NCBI GenBank assembly: GCA_963555705.1
Contig: OY743169.1
Location: 46,364,124 to 46,428,123 of the forward strand
Length of the DNA stretch: 64,000 nucleotides
Direction of reading: 5' to 3'
Source of the DNA: Ligustrum vulgare
Lineage: Eukaryota; Streptophyta; Magnoliopsida; Lamiales; Oleaceae
The position numbers and the translations under genes were made by a program. This document shows positions 11,379 to 21,689 of this stretch, in pieces (the first letter of the stretch is position 1; every line of letters begins with the position of its first letter). The notes beneath the pieces were generated by a model that searched no databases, was not told the DNA's origin, and worked only from the letters and a program-made list of their open reading frames with translations.

Positions 11379-11702
11379 ATGAAATCATCTTCATTGAATG
11401 GATACCCATTTATAAATTTTGAGCACATCTTGAAAATGCTGCCTAAAGACATGAAGGATCACATAAAAGATATTTACTAGAGGGAATACATTGAAATAAA
11501 GGCCAGGTTCTACAACCTATTGAAAATGACGAAGCTCATCTACCCATTCTGGTGTCCAGACTATAATTCCTTCGTATTCTTCGCAGATGATATACACTCA
11601 GGAATGCACATCAGAGTGAGAGAAATAGTAGATGAAGTGCTCAATGGCATGTGCAAAATGAATGTCATTGCTGAATCACAAGACATGAGCACCATAATTT
11701 GA
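11379..11702 (+). pseudogene. Unrecognised ORF, copy 2 of a duplicated pair
   Basis: From the ATG at 11379 the frame runs to a TAG at 11478-11480 and then stays open to 11702, about 107 residues in all. It shares with copy 1 the layout LPKDMKDHIKDIY, a short helical stretch, then PFWCPDYNSFVFFADDI. It is shorter at the C-terminus than copy 1. No domain is recognised. It faces the minus-strand ORF that ends at 11945. Confidence 0.5.
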
Positions 11703-11944
11703 GCGATGGAAGAAAGGTTCAACTACTATGAAGGAATATAATGCATGTGCATGAACTTCATAGATGGAACTGCAATTGTCTAAGTGATAGATTACATGAA
11801 ATACCCGGAAATAAATCCAGAACTTTACCACTATCCATTCTAAAAGCTTTCTACGACCACTCTCTTGATCGGATCTTCCTAATCGAACAACCAATCTTCC
11901 AGAGAAACAGCAATGTACAACATAATATTTCATTCCATCTTATG

Positions 11945-12358
11945 TCAATATTTTGAATTATCCTTTACAAGTTTTTGTCTAACATCATTCTGACCCCTAT
12001 CATAAGCTAACTTAATAATATCTACAATTTGATATCCGGTCAAGGAACCTGAACAAACCAACGACTCGTCTTTCCTCGAAGTAGACATCTGACTAATGCT
12101 GTCTTTTGGCTTCACATTTAGATTCTGTGAAGTATTGTAATCGATACTTTTCCCAGATAACGAACGCCTCAAAAAATCATGATAACTAAGACCAGGAATC
12201 TTCTTCACTGAATCCACGCTCATCCTCCTTCTATCAACCACGCTAAGGCATTTGTTCAATGCTGTATTCAAATTAACATATCCAACATGACAAACATCAA
12301 CAACGTCCTTTGAGAAATTATTCGACATAATTGGAATTTCTGGACTACGCAACTCAAT
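11945..12358 (-). CDS. Unrecognised ORF, convergent with the duplicated pair
   Basis: An open minus-strand frame of about 137 codons ends at 11945. There is no ATG at its upstream end; the first in-frame ATG gives a shorter protein from MSNNF (about 12328). It contains CHVGYVNLNTALNKCLSVVDRRRMS and a Ser-rich middle. I do not recognise the family and see no signal peptide or membrane segment. Convergent arrangement with the two related plus-strand ORFs would fit a small captured viral or gene cluster, but that is a guess. Confidence 0.4.
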   Translation of the reverse strand: MELRSPEIPIMSNNFSKDVVDVCHVGYVNLNTALNKCLSVVDRRRMSVDSVKKIPGLSYHDFLRRSLSGKSIDYNTSQNLNVKPKDSISQMSTSRKDESLVCSGSLTGYQIVDIIKLAYDRGQNDVRQKLVKDNSKY

Positions 12359-12399
12359 CTCAGTTGCCTTCGGTCATGAACAATTTTTTTATAATTATA

Positions 12400-13180
12400 C
12401 TATTATTTTGAAAATTGGAAAATATGCATTATGGGTGTCAATCGAAGATCTCAACAAAATTTTTTATATTAACTCACAAGTGAGAGCCAACTGTAAACAC
12501 ATCATCTCTAAAGTCACATCAACTATTAAATGTAAGGATATGTTTGATTGCCTTAGTTTTACCTAAAAAATGTCACATCGTGAAAAATATTTTTTACATT
12601 TTGTGTTTGTTTGATATTTGATTAAAAAATTTGACTTAAAAATATTTTCTAAAGTACAATCAATTAAAGAACCCTTTAGCCATTTGCCTTGAAAATATTT
12701 TCTATCTTAGAAATCAAACACAACTTAAAAGTTTTATTTTGATAGATGTGATAAAATTAAAAAATTAAAAATGAAATCGATTATTTTTGAATAGCAACTT
12801 CCGTGCATATAAATACTAATATATATATAATCTTTGTGCTTCTAATAAAAACACGAAGATGTCGTTCTCTTTGTATTTCGATTTTGAATTTTAAGTTTTG
12901 GATTTTGTTTTGAATTTTGGTTGTTTATTTTGGGATTGCTGAAAACATGTTCTCTTTGTGATTTTGGAAAACTATTTTCAAAAATAGAAAACTGGAAAAT
13001 GCGTTTACTTTGTAATTTTCTAATATATTTATTTTATGATATTTTATATGTAAAAAATGGTTGATTTGTTGAATTACATTAATTTTAATGTCAATAAATC
13101 AGTTAATTCTCAATGTCAATAAATTCATCATTAATATTGTTTCAGCTAAACAAAAACCCAACCTCATACCAACAAAATCT
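12400..13180. other. AT-rich non-coding DNA, possible MITE end
   Basis: No gene is visible. The phrase GTTCTCTTTG near 12860 and again near 12950, and its reverse complement near 13790 (agagaacagggcc), suggest that 12,860-13,800 could be one hAT-like non-autonomous element with the minisatellite inside it. Ends are not sharp enough to define. Confidence 0.3.
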
Positions 13181-13182
13181 TA

Positions 13183-13336
13183 ACGTGGATCTATATATTA
13201 TGCCAAAATAATATAAGAACTTCAAGTGAAGGAAGTGTCTCACATTTACCAAAAAAAATAAATCTTAACATGGATCTCTATATAATGATAAAATAACATA
13301 AGAATTTCAAGTGAAGGCTCCGTTCACATTTACCAA

Positions 13337-13426
<90 letters not shown>

Positions 13427-13615
13427 TTACAAAAAAAAAAAATCTTAATATGGATATTATAATGGCAAAATAATATAAGAATTTCAAATGAAGGAAGTGT
13501 CTCACATTTACACAAAAAAAAAAAAAAAAAAAATCTTAACATAGATCTATATATAATGGCAAAATAACATAAGAACTTCAAGTAAAGGTAGTGTCTCATA
13601 TTTACCAAAAAAAAA
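13183..13615. repeat. Minisatellite, four units of about 80-180 bp
   Basis: Four direct copies start near 13183, 13264, 13443 and 13536. Each reads 'cttaacatggatctatatataatggcaaaataa', then 'ataagaatttcaagtgaagg...gtgtctcacatttacc', then a homopolymer or microsatellite tail. The tail differs in each copy: A7-A8, (AAT)n, a long A tract, A9. Confidence 0.85.
13336..13427. repeat. (AAT)n microsatellite
   Basis: About thirty uninterrupted AAT units form the tail of the second minisatellite copy. Long Tyr or Leu runs in translated frames here are artefacts of this repeat. Confidence 0.97.
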
Positions 13616-13619
13616 GTTC

Positions 13620-15214
13620 AAAACGCGAGTTTTGGACTTTCTAACACAAAATATCTAAAACGGAATAAACTCGTTTTGAGTTTCCTTTTTTTTTTTTTTT
13701 GGTTGGAAAACGCATTTCTGAAAATGGGCAAAGTAAACGTGTTTTTTTTATTTCCAAAAATAGAAAACTCAAAACGTGTTGAAAATAGTAAAGAGAACAG
13801 GGCCTAAGATTCCCTAATTTGTATTCAATGATGACTTTGAACTTAAAGAATTCTATCATAGCTAAGACTTAGGATGGGCATCAATAGATAAATAAAAAAT
13901 ATAAATATTCAATAACTAATTTGGGGCACAAATTTGAGAACATATGTAGTCAGTCTCCGACCAAACAAATTAAAAAATAAATAATAATAATATTTTCAAA
14001 TGCATGAAAAAAAAATCAGTAATCCGAACTGTTTCTACTGTCCAGCCAATGTCTAAAAAATCTAGCTCTTTGGGACATCATGTTGTGAATATTAATCATT
14101 ATTTATTTATTTCAGAAAAACAAAGCGTCTTATTATAAAATATAATCATAATTATTGGAACCTCAAGCATGTTTTCATAATAAAGTTGAACAAAAATAAA
14201 TAAAAACAATAACTAATAATCAAATTGTCTTCTATAATTGATCACTAATATCAATAAAATGATCAACACTATTATATTCATTTAATTCCCTATCACTAAT
14301 ATTTACCAATTACTTATAAATTATATTAAAGATCTACATGTATAAAATAGTTAGATATAAACACTTTCACATAATAATTAAATATAAACGCATTTGGAAA
14401 TACGAATTATTCTATTTGAAAAATGTCCTTGATAATGAGCTTGACTAAAGCTCTCACGTGTGGTGAGTGGGGTCCACATGTAGTGTGTGGACCCCACACA
14501 CCAAATGTGAGAACTTTTGTCAAGCTTATTGTTAAGGGCTTTGTAAAAGTAGACTTGTTGTGAAAATAACAGTGTTCTAAAACGCGAGCACTGTGCGCGC
14601 CTACGCGCGACACACGCCTCTCACGCGTTGCTTTGACGAAAAACATCCAACATTCAGATTTTTGGCAACAAACTTCCCAAAGTTTTCAATTTCTTGTACA
14701 AGACGTCATTTCTGTTAATTTAGACGTATCTCCGCCGTCAATCTGGATTTGAACATGATGTCTATAAAACTTCGAAGGGCATTTTCGTCCTGAATAAAGT
14801 ACCCATTTCATTTCTTTCCTTTTAAACATAAAAAATGAAATTCAAGACCCCCATTATTTTCTCTGCTTGATATGCATAGGCATGCTTATGTGCTTGAGTG
14901 GAATTTGAAAATATTCACTTGGAATCTTAGGTCATTTATGTAGTTGAACTTGAATGGTGAAAATATACTTGATCTATGGGCTGAAGTTAATAAGTTTTGG
15001 GAAGAATAGATGACGGGGGCCTTTTTACCGATGGGACTTGGTGTTAGTAATTCAAGATCGAAGCTTTCTTGTGATTGTGGGTTGGAGTTCGTTGATTGAA
15101 TGAAACTAAGATCTGAACTAAGTTTTCAAGGTTTTGGAATTTTGGTTCTGGATTTTAGATTTTTCATATTTGGGTCTAAAAGATTTGCTGTTTCTAAATT
15201 GTTTTTTTTTGTTA
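13620..15214. other. Non-coding DNA with a GC-rich hairpin
   Basis: No gene is supported. The inverted repeat GGGGTCCACA / TGTGGACCCC (14469-14478 and 14486-14495, 7-base loop) is the only crisp structure. The sequence at about 14640-14815 ('gacgtcatttctgtt', 'gggcattttcgtcct') is related to the arms of the foldback element at 39348-40906, so an old relative probably lies here. Confidence 0.5.
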
Positions 15215-15295
15215 GAATATTATTTAGAAATACAGGAAACTAAGGGAAGTACCGAGTAGGATAAAAGTACAATTTGAAAAACACAAAGGAATTTT

Positions 15296-15691
15296 ATGAA
15301 CCCTTCATCTTCAAAACCTTCATCCTCAACTGTAACCGAAATTAACATAGAAAAAGAATTTCCAAAAATTATCTCAGAATTTGAATACTTAATATCATTA
15401 CATCAGACCCAAGTATTTGTCATAGATAAAGCTTTAAAGGAAGACTATAAAAATTTAGATACAGTTATAGACGTTAGAGGATATAGTAACACTTTTAATC
15501 CTTTTAAAAATTATATTAACAGAACTAGTAAGAGAAGTTTTGAATTACAATTTAAAATCAAAGAACTTGAAGAAATTTTAGAAACAAAAATAATAAGAAC
15601 GGACAGTGAATTTTATCCTTTCTATCTAGAACAATATAGAATAGAGACAGGATACTATAAACAAGACTGTGAAAGTCTTTTAGACCAATAA
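15296..15691 (+). CDS. 131-residue ORF of the pararetrovirus, function unknown
   Basis: The frame is intact from ATG at 15296 to a TAA. It starts with a Ser/Pro-rich leader (NPSSSKPSSS), continues with an acidic helical region and ends QDCESLLDQ. It resembles the small ORF-1 proteins of badna- and tungro-like viruses only in size and helix content. It lies upstream of the primer-site-like motif at 15791, which is odd because a coding ORF is usually placed after it. No stop or frameshift is seen. Confidence 0.6.
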   Translation: MNPSSSKPSSSTVTEINIEKEFPKIISEFEYLISLHQTQVFVIDKALKEDYKNLDTVIDVRGYSNTFNPFKNYINRTSKRSFELQFKIKELEEILETKIIRTDSEFYPFYLEQYRIETGYYKQDCESLLDQ

Positions 15692-15766
15692 ATTCCGCAT
15701 ACAAGCCGATCTCTGCATCCAACCTTAAGATAAACCCTTCTACGCCAGTGGCTGTGTTTATTTTAA

Positions 15767-15802
15767 GTATACCCCCCCCCCCCCCTCTTTTGGTATCAGG
15801 GC
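15767..15802 (+). other. Poly-C tract and tRNA-Met primer-site-like motif
   Basis: TGGTATCAGGGC at 15791-15802 matches the initiator Met tRNA complement with one mismatch. Caulimovirids prime minus-strand synthesis at such a site, and by convention it is position 1 of the circular genome. It is preceded by an unbroken C run that probably expanded after integration. Confidence 0.65.
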
Positions 15803-15806
15803 CGTA

Positions 15807-16257
15807 GCTAATAAAAGATACATAGAATATTTAGACTTAGAACTTTTTAGTCAAGGTAAAAAGTTCAAAACAATAGAAAATAATATTTTAAGTTGTAATT
15901 TAGAAACAGCACATAAATTTTTCAGAAGATCCAAGCCAGAATCTTTTAATAGACTTAGTCATAAATTTTGCAAAAAATTTAGATCAAGTTAATAAAAAGA
16001 TTAGTAAAACTTTAGAAGAAGTTTCAGATCATCTTAAAACAAGAAACTTAGATTTTAAAAATATTAAAGAAAATTTAGACTTTATTAAAAATCAAAATTG
16101 TGTTATTCTAGAAAAAATTTCTAAACAAGAAACCATAACCTTAACAAGTAATTTTCCAGAAATAACAAAAATTTTAGATTCTAATAAAGAAATTTTACAA
16201 GAAACAAAAAATATAAATAGCAAAACAGAAGAATTAAAAGGATTTATTCTTAGTTAA
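15807..16257 (+). pseudogene. Small pararetrovirus ORF after the primer site (frameshifted)
   Basis: The frame opens directly after the primer site without an ATG (ANKRYIEYLDLELFSQGKKF), then a frameshift near 15,925 moves it into the frame that ends with TAA at 16255-16257. The second part is a long helical, Lys/Glu/Asn-rich region, probably coiled coil. About 150 residues in all. Its stop overlaps the next start (TAATGA). ORF I of rice tungro bacilliform virus also starts at a non-AUG codon, so the missing ATG may be original rather than lost. Confidence 0.6.
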
Positions 16258-16577
16258 TGAACAAAGACTTTGAATCTGAAAGAAACTACAAAGAAGCGTT
16301 TGATTACTATAAGATTTTCCATAAAGATCCAGAAGGAATAACTAATTTAGATTCCCCAAAAACAACCGAAGGAATTTTGATTAGACAAAATAATATAATT
16401 ATTACCCTTTTAATAAGCCTACATAAAAAATTAGACCTTTTTGATAAAAGAATAGACCCAGAAATAGAATGTGATTTAAGATCCATAACAAATAAATTAG
16501 GAAATTTAAATATTAAAGAAACAGGCAAAGAAAAAATCACAAGAAGGCTATCAAGAGATCTAAAATTCTCAAGATGA
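16257..16577 (+). CDS. 106-residue pararetrovirus ORF
   Basis: The ATG at 16257 overlaps the upstream stop, and the TGA at 16575-16577 overlaps the ATG of the next ORF in an ATGA junction. These tight overlaps are the arrangement known from badnaviruses and tungrovirus, where leaky scanning feeds ribosomes from one ORF to the next. The protein is helical and charged, with a central IIITLLISLHKKLDLF stretch and a basic C-terminus (KITRRLSRDLKFSR). In related viruses the protein at this place binds capsid or nucleic acid. It is intact here. Confidence 0.7.
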   Translation: MNKDFESERNYKEAFDYYKIFHKDPEGITNLDSPKTTEGILIRQNNIIITLLISLHKKLDLFDKRIDPEIECDLRSITNKLGNLNIKETGKEKITRRLSRDLKFSR

Positions 16578-18002
16578 GTATGACAACACCATTTCTAGGA
16601 AGATGCTCAATCAATTCACAGACCAAGTATAAAGTTTATATGGATAAAGTAGTAGGACTAATGAGTAGTAAAGGAATAAATATGGTTAAGCCTAAAGAAT
16701 TCTCAGCAGAACAATTAGCAGGATTAGAATGGGATATGGATAAATTCTTAGAAGAAGAAGAAGAAAAACCAATAGCACCTAGAGAATCTTTAACCTATAA
16801 AGACGTACATGGTAGAACAAGCTTAATATTTACTGATTATCAATATGTACCAAAGACTTCTGATGAAGAAGAACAAGAACCACACCAAGAAAATGTTCAC
16901 ATAGAACTAATAGGAGAAGATATTGATAGAATAATCTTTCCAAAAGAATTAGGAATCATTTTAAATAAAGAAGAACTCTTAGAATTAGAAGATCAAATGT
17001 ATATTTCAAAACAAATAAAAGAAAATGAATATTTATATTATGATTCAGAACAAAATATAAGAATAGGAATTATCAATGAAGAAAATGATAATAAAACAGA
17101 TGTTACAGATTATAGTTATACAAAAGAATTTATGGATGATACAACTAGGTATAGAACATTTGATGAAACCCCTTTTGATAAGACAACAAAACATGAGATT
17201 TTAACTTATGGATATGGTTTTCCTCCTAGAGGAGCCTATAGTTCATATAATGAACCACCACAGAATAGTAAATATATAGCAAAAGGAAGTGAGAGACCTT
17301 TAGAACAGAAAATAGAATTTCAGACAGCCTCTAAAGAACAAATATTAAACATTACTGCACATGATCCTCAGACATGGACTAATGTCATAGATGTATGGAA
17401 GAATACAATAATAGGACATTATATTAGAAATATTCAAGAAATGGAACCCTTAGATATGTATAGATATTAAGAAACATTTTTAGGAGAAAGTACTAACGCA
17501 ATGTGGGAAGCCTATAAAATAGAAAGAATATGATCAATTAGTACAATTAGGAAGTAACCCTTACAATTTTGTTAATAAAATACAAATTTTAATTACTGGA
17601 GCAGACCCTAATTCAGGACATATGAGTATTCAGAGAAAAGCTATGAGAGACTTAGAACAACTTAATTTATATAAATGGACTAAAGGTAAATATGTAAAGA
17701 AGTTTTTAAATGAATATTATTATTTAACTTCAATATCAGGAAACACATTTAATCAAGAAATAGGAAATAAATTGTTTCATAAACTACCAGGACCATTAGG
17801 ATTAGAAATAACAGAATCATGGAATAACTTAGCCTCCGTTAAAGAATTCCCAGAAAAGAATTGGAGCATAGGATAAAGAATTCAACACGTAATAAGATGT
17901 CTTGAAGGAAAGTGCGTAGAATTACAAATTCAGAAACAATTTAAGAAGACAGATTATAAATTCTGTAAAGATATTTTTACACCTCAGACATATGGAGCCT
18001 CA

Positions 18003-21000
18003 TATAGCGACCCAGAATTTTTATGCAATAAATAATTATTTTAATATTTAGAAAATTGTGTCGCTACTATTTCATTTATTATTTTGAAGTTAACGCCGCG
18101 ACGAATTCGTCTAGCCAAGTCAAGAAATATCGAATTTGTTCGATTTTAAATTAAAATCCGAATTTCTAAAAATATGTTATTTAATTATTTATTCAAAGTA
18201 TTATTTTCAAAATCATTTTGAATTCCAAATTTATTAAAATATCTCAATTTTCCTTATTCAAATTATTTCAAGTCCAAATACGTAATTCGATTTTATCTCA
18301 AAATTTATTTATTCTCAAATGTATTTTCAGTCCAAAATATATCAGTTTTAAATACATTTTCAAATCGAAGTTAGTCAAATTTTTAGTTAAATTAATCCTA
18401 TTTAACTAAACCAAATTTTCCCCCACCTCCACGTTCAACTTCAATAATACAGCAATTTCTTCAATCATACAAATTATTCCCAACCCATTTGGACCCAATT
18501 TCATCATCAAAATCCACTCAATGATTCCACTAAATTATTCCCCAAATTATGATGTTTCCCACCTCCACAAAACACTATCATTATCATCACCATCCTCTTC
18601 CCACTATCATCAATTAAAACCACCAATTCAGTACAATTTCGGTTCAGCTTCCTCCCAGTTTTCCTCCATTCAACTACATCCAATTCAATTTCCATCTTCA
18701 GAATTCCAATTTGCAAGATCAACAATCTCAGCCATTATCATCAATTCACCCCTAATTGCAACCACTGTATGTATCAACTAAGAGCCACCACCCAACCAAC
18801 CATCATCGGTATCATCACCTGCAGAACCTTCATCAATCAACAAATTCTGATAGCCTACAATTAACTCCATCACTACCAGACCAACCCATTATCATCATCA
18901 TCTCCATCGTACCCTGCTGACAGCCATCAAAACAACTCAATCGAACCACCATATCCACCTGCAGCACCCCGGACATCACCACCATCCACCTCACTGTGAC
19001 TTCACCATCGAACCACCACTATTGCACAACACCAATCAAACCAATTTCACAAACCAAACCTCTTCCACCTCAATCACCGGCCCAAAGCACCACCAAGACT
19101 CAATCCCAAATCAATCTTCAACTCCAAATCGCCACAACACTGCCCTCTCAAATCATACCCAAAAATCAACCCAAAAACCAAGAAAAACCCAAGAAACAAA
19201 TTACCCAGACACTTACCTACCTCAATCGCCGTTTTTCTTAGCCGGATCGTCGCTGGGAAGCCACCTCAATCGCGATCTTAGCCGCGACTTCGCCTCGGTC
19301 TCACACCCATTTCTCGCACCAAAACTACACCAAATCCACAGAGAAACTTAGTCTATTTCAACCCTCGCTCTCCGCCGCACCTTGCGCCGGCGAGTTCGCC
19401 GGCCAAACCACCGGTTGCTCTCTTTCGCAGCCTCCGGTATGAGTGAGGTTAGAGAGAGAGAGTGCGAGTACGAGAGAGAAATGAGAGTGAAATCTGATTT
19501 TAAGAATTAATTGTAACTTTCTGGAAATTGCAATTAAGTCCCCAAGTTTGAAAAGTTATTATTTCAGTCCCTAAGTATCGAAATCATTTTAATTCAGTCC
19601 CTGCCGATTTAAATCATTTGATTTTAAGCCCAAGTTTTAAAAGTATTTATTTTAGTCCCTCAACTTTCAAAATATCCAATTTGGTTCCTTCAACTTTCAA
19701 AAGTATTCATTTTAGTCCCTCAACTTTCAAAACATCAATTTTAGTCCTCAAATTATAATTTATCATTTTGAACTATATATTCGATAGACTAAAGTGACTT
19801 ATTGGCTAAGACGAAGCGTACGGAGAATTTAAAGAAATTGAAGTCATTCCCGCTCAACTTTGCACTCGTCGGATTTGAGGTAGACTCTCACTTATTAATT
19901 GATTTAAATTATGATTTCATATAAATGTCATGTGACTTGTGAAGAGTTATTTTTATGAAAGGAAATGAAAATGTATTTTCATGGAAAGAACAATGCGTAG
20001 ACTCGCACTTATTAATTGATTTAAATTATGATTTCATATGAATGTCATGTGACTTGTGAAAGTCAATTTTCAAGAAAATTAAGTATGTTTTATGAAAGGT
20101 AAATATACCTTATGTTTTTATGAAAAGTAAGTATACCCTATGTTTTTACGATAATGTTTTATATGTTTTGGATCATTGCTATGCACATAAGAATTCTTAC
20201 CACCTAAGTTCGGTAAAATTCTTGTGTCTCCATAAGTTTATGAGGATTTACCACCTAAGTTCGGTAAAATTCCTGTCTTTCCATATGTTTATGAGGATTT
20301 ACCACCTAAGTTCGGTAAAATTCCTGTCGCGTATGTTTATGAGGATTTCGATCCTATCTTATGTTATGATGGAAATGATCCCTATGAATTTCATGAATTA
20401 TGTTTTGGTATACTTACTGTTATTATGATTTTACTACATAAGAATTCTTGCCACCTAAGTTCGGTAAAATTCTTATATTTATGAGGATTTCGATCTTATC
20501 CTATGTTATTATGATCTTACTGTTATTATGGTTTTACTGCATAAGAATTCTTGCCACCTAAGTTCGGTAAAGTTCTTGTGTCTATTTATGTTTATGAGGA
20601 TTTCAATCCTATCTTATGTTATGCTTTCAAAAGAAATTATGCTTGGCATAATTAAAATGTTTTTATAAGTATATGGTTTTCAAAGAGCTGTTTTCAAAGA
20701 GTTGTTTTCAAAGAGCCTATGATTTGTAAAATATGTCCCGTGCTGTAATGCACAATATGAGTTTTATCAAGAGTAGTTTTATAAAGAAGCTCTATCAATG
20801 CCCGTTTTATAAAGAGCCGGGATTTGTGTGTTTAATCATCTTATAAATTAAATTAATGTGCGATGAGTCTACTGAGTATTTCCCCCATGAAATACTCACC
20901 CTACTTTTTAACAGTTTTGCAGATTTCGGAGACGGTGGCGAGCGATGAATGATGGTGGCAATAATCGTTAAACGGTTGAAAGTTTGACGTTAATGATTTC

Positions 21001-21262
21001 CGTATTTTTTCCAAACAATCGAATAATTTAGAGAAGTTCATTTATTTGAGAAATTATGACATTGTCAATTTCTTTACAAAATTAATGGTTCGATTTACTA
21101 TTTCAAAGGGTTTCATAAATGTTTTCAATTTTATCGGCCATTACAGTTTATTTAATGTTGCCAAAAATGAATTTCAACTATTTCTTCCGCAAAAATATTA
21201 TTCGAAAAATTTAGACAGAAAATGACGTAGTGAATCGGGTATACGGAACTCGGGGCGCTACA
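18003..21262. mobile_element. 3.26-kb insertion with 5-bp duplication, probably a solo LTR
   Basis: CCTCA occurs at 17998-18002 and 21263-21267, directly flanking the insert, and the coat-protein frame continues when one copy is removed. The ends are related when read inward (left TATAGCGACCC, right TGTAGCGCCCC), as for an LTR with TG...CA ends and one mutation. There is no gag or pol. Inside are a C-rich, CA-repeat-like tract (about 18,420-19,430), 'ttagtccctcaactttcaaaa' repeats (19,530-19,760) and a 50-bp tandem repeat (20,199-20,590). A large solo LTR of a gypsy element fits best; a non-autonomous LTR element is the alternative. Confidence 0.65.
20199..20590. repeat. Tandem repeat of about 50 bp inside the insertion
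   Basis: The phrase CCACCTAAGTTCGGTAAAAT occurs five times (about 20,200, 20,250, 20,300, 20,450 and 20,556, the last with one change), each followed by 'tt(c/a)tg...tttatgaggatt'. The first three are about 50 bp apart, and the rest are spread by extra 'tatcttatgtta' text. Confidence 0.85.
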
Positions 21263-21689
21263 CCTCAACCTCCAAACCTTATAAGAAAAAATATAAAAAG
21301 AATTTTAAAAGACCAATAAAGAAAAGATATTTCTTAAGAAAATCAAACAAAAGAAAACCATACTTAGATGAAAAAAGACACGTTAGAAAATTTAAACCAG
21401 AAAGAACTTATAAAAATAAATTAAATTGTTTCGTTTGTAATAGCAATGAACATTTAGCAAGAACATGTCCTAAAAGAATAAACAATTATGATAAAAGAAG
21501 TACTCTTATCGAATGTACAAATGAAGACTTAATACAGTTAGATGAATATATTTCAGATAAAGAATCTATTTATAGCATAGTGTCAATAGAAGATCAAATA
21601 GAAATGGAAAAAGATCAATCTGATTATGAAATATTAGATGAATTTTCTAGAATTAAAATAGATGAAGAATCAGAACAAAAACTGAATTC

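Noticed and set aside
10000..12400. Geminivirus-type integrated DNA
   Set aside because: I looked for the TAATATTAC origin nonamer with a stem and for Rep motifs and found neither.
13278..13608. ORFs with long Tyr and Leu runs
   Set aside because: They are translations of the (AAT)n microsatellite and poly-A tracts.
18521..19351. Pro/Ser/Thr/Gln-rich ORFs
   Set aside because: Low-complexity CA- and CCA-rich DNA inside the TSD-flanked insertion, with no domain.
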